DNA from: Sciurus carolinensis
Taxonomy: Eukaryota > Chordata > Mammalia > Rodentia > Sciuridae
Direction: 5' to 3'
Assembly (NCBI RefSeq): GCF_902686445.1
Contig: NC_062219.1
Location: 144,194,057 to 144,258,056, forward strand
Length of the DNA stretch: 64,000 nucleotides
A model generated the notes under the pieces. That model ran no database searches. It worked only from the letters and a program-made list of their open reading frames with translations, and had not been told where the DNA came from. This document shows positions 25,501-34,500 of this stretch, in pieces. A program made the position numbers and the translations under genes. Positions within the stretch are counted from its first letter, which is position 1; each line of letters opens with the position of its first letter.

Positions 25501-28500
25501 GTCACTTTACACGTGTGTGTGCCTGGCAGTCTGGAGGAATACTCACCGGTGACAGCAAGGTTACTGCTTAGACCTGACGGGGTGGGGGCGGTACAGACCT
25601 AGGGAATCGGAGATTCATCTTGACTATTTAACTTCTTTTAAGAATGTATCATATACTACTTATGTCCCTAAAAAAAATTACTAAAATACAGCATAAAGTA
25701 TCGAAATACCATTGACTCGAATACTAAACCAGAAAAGCTAATTAAACCTTGTATATTGAGACCTCCTGATTTCATTAGGCAACTAGCATACTCACATCTG
25801 CTCCCATCCTAAGCTTCAATTATTTTTACTGAAATCAACCAGTGGATCAAATTTTAGAACTCTAAAATCAAATTTTACTTAATTGAAATACATAATAACT
25901 GTTCCCATAAAAGCTCCGTGAAGCTGAAGGGTCCCGCCCATGGCCCTGAGTCAGCACTGGACTCAAGCAGGGATCCCCAGGGCTCACCTGCCTCCACCAC
26001 TGCCCCGCATGTCCCCTGCCCCCATAGCACAGTCACCACATCCAGGACAGTCTTCAAATGAACAACTCAGTGACTGAAGAAAAAAGATTCATTCCTACAC
26101 GCATGGTAACTAAGAGAGAAACAGCAGCGAGAATGGCCGAGGGAGACTGGCTTACCCCTCAAGCCGGTGCCCTTTTGTTGTCAGGATTCCCAAGCCAGGG
26201 CACAGCCCAGAGAGCTGGGGCCTGCCCCGCATCCACACACCCCTCCTCACTAACTGCACCCAATTTTAACAGGAGACCAGAATGTGCCAGGCTTTTAAAA
26301 ACCATGTTTCCCAGACTCCACAGGTAGACTCACAGCAGATGGAGGCCAGCAACAGAGATTCTCCCTGATTTATGATGGCTTAAGATATTTCCACTTTATG
26401 ATGCTACGAAAATGGTTTGCATCTAGTGGAAACTGTCCTTCAAATTCTGAATCTGACCATTTCCCAGGCTATCAGTACATGGTCCGACGGTCCCTCACCC
26501 AGGCACCCCAGCATCCCAAAGGTAAACCTCCACACTCCGTGCACTAGGCTGCGGAGCACTGGTGTCCAGCAGGTTCAGTGTATGAAACGCCTCCTGACTT
26601 AGGATGGTCTCATCTTCCATGGGTTTACTGCCCCACCATATACAGAAGACTCCCTGCTCCATGGGTTTATGGGATGCACCCCCACCATATGTAGAAGACT
26701 CCCTGCAAAAATGCAGAAGGAAAACCTGCTTAAGGGTGGCTGGCTGGACAGGCTTGTCCCTCGTCCTCCTCTGCCTTTCCTTCCTCTTCCATTCTAGGCT
26801 TGAACCCAGGCAATGCTCTACCACTGGGCTACATCCCAGCCCTTTTATTCTGACACACAGTCTTGCTAAGTTGCTCAGTCTGGCCTTGAACTTGCAATCC
26901 TCCTGCCCTGGCCTCCCAAGTGGCTGGGATGACAGGCTCCACCACTATGCCCGGTTCCTCCCGCATTTCTGTCTTTTCCCTTCCCTTCCTTCCTGCCCAG
27001 AACATGGATGGCACAGCTGTCAGTCCAACAGCCACACTGTGAGCAGGAGAGGAAGAATTCTGGAGCAAAAAACAGGAGGAGTCCTGTCTACCCCATGGTG
27101 CTACAGCCCGGCTCTGGTCTACCTCACCTCTTAACTTCCAATTACATGAGAGAAAACCAGCTTCTGTTGCTTAGACTTTCCATTATACACAGGCAAATGT
27201 ACGCCTTAACTAACACAGAGATCCTTCTCAATAAATTCCGTGGATTCTGGAACAGGGCAGGGAACACCACAGAGCAGGGGTGGCAAACTCTGGCCTGCAG
27301 CAGGACATACCCAGCCCTGACCACTCTCCAGGGCGCTGTTTGCTTTTGTGCTCCAACAGCAGAGCTGCCTGATTACGACAGAGACCATCTGGCCCACCAA
27401 GCTGGAAATATTTGCCATCTGCCTTTTACAGAAAACGCTTGCTGAGTCCTACAATAGAGGCTTCACTCCTAATTGTAGCAACACCAGGAGGTAAGAGTAT
27501 TCACTGATGACCCCAGGGCCCCTGCTCACCCCACAAAAGCCCCAAATAAAACAAAACAACCCCTCACCAGGTGGGGTAAAGAATCTCGGTACTTGTTGTT
27601 TAACTGGTTCATGAAGCATCGGATGATCCAGTAACAGTCAACACTGTCTTCCACCATCTCTTCCATGGCTTTAGCAATGGCAAGAAATACTTCATCCTCT
27701 GGCTCCTGCAAGATTAGTAATAAATCTCAAGAGTGAGGCAGAAGGGAGGAAGACACGTTTCTTTAAAAAAAAAAAAAAAAAGGAAACTTTGCCTCCTAAA
27801 TTTTGAAGAGACTGCATTCATAAAGCAAAGTGGGATCAAAAAGCAGAGTCCATCAGTAAAGAGCAGAGCACAGGGGCGATAAGCACAGGCTACCAGAGGA
27901 ATCCATTTTGATTAGTGTTGTCATCAACAGCTAGTTTTCAGGTTGAGCACACAGATTCTGCAACTGCCTACACTAAACCCATCACAAAGTCAACGTAAAT
28001 TATGAGCAAGGCACTGACTCTCCATCCAAAAATATTCTCAGAGCTGGATGGAAATTCTTCAAACAGCTGTGATAACCTGGCAGTACCCAGAGAGACTGGC
28101 AGTAGAGTAATTCTCTGCGGGACCCAAGAGACTGATTAAGGTTTTACTGTATTTCAAAGCATCCATACGTGCCTCGAGAATTTTGTTAGACCTTTAAGCA
28201 TCTAAAAAGTTAATGTCCTTAGAATCAGAACTTTAGGAATCAAAAGAATGGCATTTCTCAAACTAAGCATCAACACTCAGATCTGAAAGTAAACCCTCAA
28301 GTAAATTTCAACAGAGTAATCTTATAAAACTAGAACCTTATTTGGAAATGTATTTTGTTTTAAAATATCATTATCTACAAAAAGTTTTACATTTTCACCG
28401 CAGACTTCACGGATGAAGGATCTTAAAAAGAAACTACTAAATGTCACTCTACTCCCCTGAAAAGTCCCACTTTAATATAATTCTCATTTTTAGGGCTTCT

Positions 28501-31500
28501 TCCAACTTGTTAATATTCTATAAAATGTCAAGAGTTAGGATTATAGAGAATAAATTTCCCTAAGCGGTTTTTAAAATGTGTCCAAGGACAGAAAAAAAGG
28601 GAGAAAAGTCTCCTTTCTGGGATTCCCAGGCAGTCCTGGGCACAGTGCTAGGTGGCCCCAGAGTGGGCATGTCCCTGACTGCTCCCTCTTCAAGGGAAGA
28701 GGACCAATGTCCTTCAGCCAACCATATTCCCAGTCAAGCATCATTACATTTGTTTTAATCACACAGATTAAAAAAAAAAAAAAAAAATGAGTGGGGCTCT
28801 ATGCCAGGGGACCCATGTGGTGGCACAGTCGGAAAAGTACACTCCAGTAGCACCTGTGCCCGAGACTGCAATGAAGGTGTCGGGTGGAGGCTGACGGTGG
28901 GGGGAGCTGCGACCCCTCACGTAGGTTTCTTGAGCTGACAGATTAACAGATTAACCTACGTTCATGTGTACTAGGTGCTAGGGATCCCCTGAAGCAGCGG
29001 GAGAGAAACTTCAGGAGCCTGTGCAAGTTCTAATTATTTTTTAGGGACCTTGTCTCTTGGCAAACTTAATGGAAGTGGATGACCTTTACTAGCTCTGTCC
29101 ATGGGTTCCACATCATTAACTAGAGAAATGCAAACAAGTCAAAGCCCAATCTACAATAAAAATGAACGTTTATAGAACAGCCAAGCTCACAAACAAATCC
29201 CTGCTTGGACAGTTCAGTCTGTTAGCCAAACACATAAAACCTTCGTTAAAATACCTAGTGGGGACTGTAACACAACAGTCGGAGTTTGAAATCTATGGTT
29301 ATTCCTTCCTCTGCTCTCTTTCCTAATAGTAAAGTAGTCCAAGTAACCAGAGGAAAGGGTTTGCGACAGATGAGGTTTAAATAGCGGCTGTGGCCAGTGG
29401 GGCTGAAGAGAGGAAGCAGTTAAGGCCAAGGAGGTTTAAGGGGTGACAAGAGATCAGGGCCAAGGAGGTGGTAAAGCATCCAGGACCACCTGCACCCAGA
29501 GGGCCGGGGCCAAGGAGCCCAAGGGGCCTGTGGGCCAGGGCCAGAGCGGGCTGATAGTGTTGGTTACATACAGGGAAGTGAGCTAAGAAGCAGACATGCT
29601 GAGGATCCTGGGAGCCTTTCCACGTGAAAATAGCAAAGGGAGCTGTGAGCCTGGAAGGGGTAACAGTCAGACGAACCTGAGATACTGGGACTAGACCCAG
29701 CAGGTGAACTCAGAGTTTTTAAGATAGAAAGATAGATACATACATACATACATGAAAGAAAGAAATAGAAAGAGACGGGCAGAGGCCACAGCAGAGTGTG
29801 GGGCAGAGTACAGGCACAGCATGTGTAAGGCACTGCGTTCAGTCCCCAGCACGCATCCCCTGATGAGCGAGTGTAAGTATCGGTGAGTGTGTGTGTGCAG
29901 AGACATGCATTTCCCAGCTGTCTGCTCAGAGGGCCTAGACACAATGAGAGCCCAGGAGAAAAGGAGCACATTTAGTGCCAGGTTCATGGTCTCTAAATAT
30001 CACACTCCCCGCAAAAAGAGATGGCTGGTGCCAGAACGGCAGCACAGAAAGCTCAAGAAGGTCCTGGAGCATCTTGTGCCAGAAAGTCAGGAAACACACA
30101 ACATGACAGAATGTGTCAAAGTGAAACAGATGTTGAATGCAAGGCCCTTCCACTGGCCGAATCTGGGACATTCTGAGCACAAAAATAAGGGCAATAACAG
30201 ATTATAGGCCATCAAATAACAAAAGATCCTTAAATCCACACTGACATCTATAAATAAGAGAGGAGAAGAGTCCTCCTAAAAGAAGAAAACCAACTAATAA
30301 GTGCAAAGGAATGAGGGAGTTAGAAAACCACCATTTGGCAATCGGAGGACTAAAAACTATTTCAGGCAAAAAATTATCAGTTGGTGGGTATGTACAAGCA
30401 ACCTGGCCACAAGTTACCTATTAATTACAAGGAGGGAACCAGTAACATGGCAGTGAAGGCTGGCAGACACCACCCTCACCAAGTGATCAAAGCCACCACA
30501 GGACAGCATCCCACTTGTGTGACATTCTTGAACAATGCACCACATGATTTAACCATGAGGGCACATCAGACAAACTCAGGTGTTTTCAGAAAAGCTCTCC
30601 TGGCCAGCACTCTTCAAAAGTTTTAAGATCGTAAAAGAGCAAGAGACTGTGGAAACTTCTGGATTAAAGAAGACCACGACATGGCATGAGTAGACAACGA
30701 GGTCTACAGGACAGACCTAGAGTAGCGCTGTAGCCAACTTCTGGGTTTAATCACCAAACCAAGGCGATGAAAGGCACGTTTGAGGATGCGGAGTGAGGAC
30801 ATATGGGGATGCTGTAAGACTTTTTTCTATTTCCAAAAGTATTTAAAAATGAAATGTTAAAATATAAAAATTTCCTGAAATCATCAACAATTAGGTAAAA
30901 GTTTAATAAGAAAAAATTATGAAGTAGTTTTATAGTCTCTCAACAAAGGGAAATAATAATTACAAAGGGAACAATAACTTTCCAGTGGAAAACCCAGTAG
31001 GCACACCATCACCAGGTGATCAAAGCTAGCGTCACCTCTCATGGGACAAGTCCACATTCTGTGGCTCCCGATATGCTACACTGAGAAGGACACAGCAGGA
31101 CCCGTGTGGCATTTCCACCAGAAGTGAACAACCTGGATCTAGTCCAGAGGAAGCACCAGCCAGACCCAAAGTGAGGGGCTTTCTACAAAAATGGCCTACA
31201 CCCCTCAAAATGTCAAGGGAATGAACGAGAAGAAAAATTGAAGAAACTGTCCCATCAGGAAGGTAATAAAGAAACATGACAACTCAATGCATCATAATCC
31301 AAGATCCATCCTCAACCAGAACTTTGTTTATTTGTGACAGGGGAGTTACTGGGACAATTGTCAAATTTGAATGGAGTCTGTAGATTAGATGTAAATATTC
31401 TATCAGTGTTAACTTCTTGGTTATGACTGTACTATGGTTATTTTATAAGGGTGTCTTTGTCTTTAAGAAGTATACAGTGAAGAAATCTGAGGTCACAGTG

Positions 31501-34500
31501 CATCATGTCCACATCTTACTCTCAAACGGTTTAATAAAAGGAGTATCGGTAGACACACAGGAAACATGACAAAGCAGATGTCATGAAATGTTAACAATTG
31601 GGAATCAGGATAAAAGGTATCCAGAATTCTTGACAGTATTCTCGCAACTTTTCTATAGGTTTGTAATTACATTCACGTGCCACATAATCACGTTTCCATC
31701 AACAAGGGACCCAATACATGATTGTGGGCCCATAAGATTAAACTGCCTAGGAAGGTCACAGCAGTCTTTGAGTAAACACGCTTGGTAATGTTTGCATAAT
31801 GACAAGATTGCCTTACAACACATTTCTCAGAATGCATCCCTGCTGATAAGTAATATATGAATATATGACTATATTTAAAAATAAACTGTATTTTAAAAAA
31901 GGTAGACAAGGTCAGAACGTGTAAGATCATGGACACCAGGTAAAGATGTGTTGTTCATTCTACTCCCAAAGGGCAGCCAGTGAAAGCTGCTAAGGCAAAA
32001 TCTAATGAAATCAAAGGCTGGCCAGACAGGACACTCAAGAGTTGAGCTAGGTGTTGAGCAAAAGTGACCACTAACCAGTGGGAAAGAGGGGCTTCGAGGC
32101 AACTTCCCACACTCCAGCTGATACATGCGGAGATAGACTTCAACCTGAGGCGTGGCGTCACTGACGAAGCGAACGACTTTCAGAGCGTGAAGGACATCAG
32201 AGTACTGTTCCTTGCGGTACATCATCACCTGGGCATGGGACTCATGGTGTGGAGGCAGGATCCCTACACAGAGACCCAGAACGAAAACAAAGGCCAAACC
32301 CTGAGACACCACTTCAGATCTCTCCTGTATTAAAAGAACTGTATATGAAGCAGTCCATCACAACCACACTAGAATCCACACAAATATTTAATTACTTTAT
32401 AGAGTCTTTATAATTTCTCACTGTAACAATCTGAAATGTTAAATGCTATCAACATCTGAATGATACGCATCACTGGCATTAAAGAGAAATGAAATGACAT
32501 CACCAAAGCTTTTGAATAAGTATGCCACATGATTTCAAGATAATAACCAAATCAATTATAATAATGGTTTCACTCAATTTAGGCTGTCAGCTGGAGCCAC
32601 CTTTAGCTTTAAAGGCCTCTGTCCAGATTTGGCCCTTGGCCTCCTGTACGCCAGAAACACCAACAGTTTGCCCAATCCTTCTTTTTCCCAGTAGCTAAAC
32701 TTGTTCACAAAGTATCAAATGTTCAGGGTCACAGAAGTCCCTGAGTTTTATTGATGAGGTCACCTTACACTACATCGTCATGACATTTTATGCTCATTAC
32801 CCCATTAAACATGGGGTCTGCTTATTAGCTTTGGCACAAGAACCACAGCTTCCCCCACCCCAAGCAAATGGTAGGAAAAACCATGGAGGAAGCGCCGGAC
32901 AGGACCTCAGTAACACCAGGGTATTCTTCAGGTCTGCTAACAGCAGGGCTCTCGCAACCATGTCAGTCCCCTGCATGTGTCTCCTCATCGATCAGAGGCA
33001 GGAAGTGGGACAAACACTTAACTGAACATTCTCTGCAGAATCAGCACCCCAAGACTCATCATAAGAACAGGGTACCACTGTTAAGTACATATGAGAACAA
33101 TGAATTGTCAAGGCTTTCAGTTTTGCCATAAAGAAAAACAGTTACTTATTCCAGCCCCACTAAATGAACCAGGCTGTATAGAAGCACTGACTATGGAGCC
33201 GAAGTTCCTGGGTTTAATTTCTTGCTGTACAATTAACTGAGTGGGGGAACCTACAGCAATTTCCTCCATCTCCATATGCCTTAGCTTCCCCATCTGAATG
33301 ATGGGAACAGTACACCTAATTCTATACAGCTGTTGTGATGAATGCACAGATCAGTATACATGAGGCTTGCAGAGAGTACCTGCACAGGCTAAGCTAGGAA
33401 ATGTATTTTGACTATGGCTTCCTCTTCAAAGCACCACAGATCCAATATTCCAAAGAACATTCTGGAAACAACAGTAGATAAGCTCAAAAGTCTCTAGCTA
33501 AAAAACCTGCTTAAATGTTCCTTTTCCTAACATAAACCTGTATTCACCATAGCTGCAGGGCTCCAGGCCAGGCTTTCAGAGAAGTGGGGATACACTGAAG
33601 AGTCCTACACATCTGGGCTAATACAGATGAGATGGCTGTAGCTGAACCTTCCTTTCACTACTAGCAGTAGCACAATGTTTCCCATGTTAAATCTCAAACC
33701 TCTTTTCTAAGAGTTGGTTCTAAAATGTCTTTTTCTAACATTTACCTAAAATGCTACCAGGACACCAGCATTCAAAGATCCCTGAGCAATCAAAAATCTG
33801 TGCTAAGAAGAGCTCTTCACAATGGGACAGTTCTAAATTCCTCTAGCTCCAAACAGAGCAATGACTTACATGATAAAGGTAAGAAAAACAGAGGCAAGGA
33901 TAAGCCAGACAGGCCCTGGTGCTCAGGAATGCTGCAGAGCACAAGGGCACGACCCCCACTAATCCACTGGAGTCACTAAAAAGACACGTGGTCCTTCTCA
34001 GCAGAACTCAACCCTGCCAACACTGCCACCTAAAACCCACTCTTAGAAGGCATTTATTTTGAGGGCCATTGGACACATCAAGATTTAAGAAAAAACACCC
34101 TGACAAAACTCAAATAGCTGTCCTCACATCTGTAGATCGTAACTGCATAGTGACCTACCTAACATACAAGTGCACAAAGGCTGCCAAGGTGCACAAGAAA
34201 AATGTCATCATGTTATTTTCTAGACGGTGTTCTTTTGCTGCCTCCATATTACACAACCACACTTAGGGCTGCGGGTTTCTCAAGTCCTGAAAATATACTA
34301 CATCTTAAAAAGAAAGTGAGGTTCATAATCTAATGAGTTCTTCAAATGAGTTCTACAAACAAGCTTGAACCCTAACTTTATCCACTTACAGGGGCTGTAA
34401 AGTATTAGGCAAGTCATTTTCTGCACACTTAAAATTGGGATATAGAGGCCTACCTCAGGGGATTCTGGGATTACTCTGCATAGTGTATGTACACTACTCA

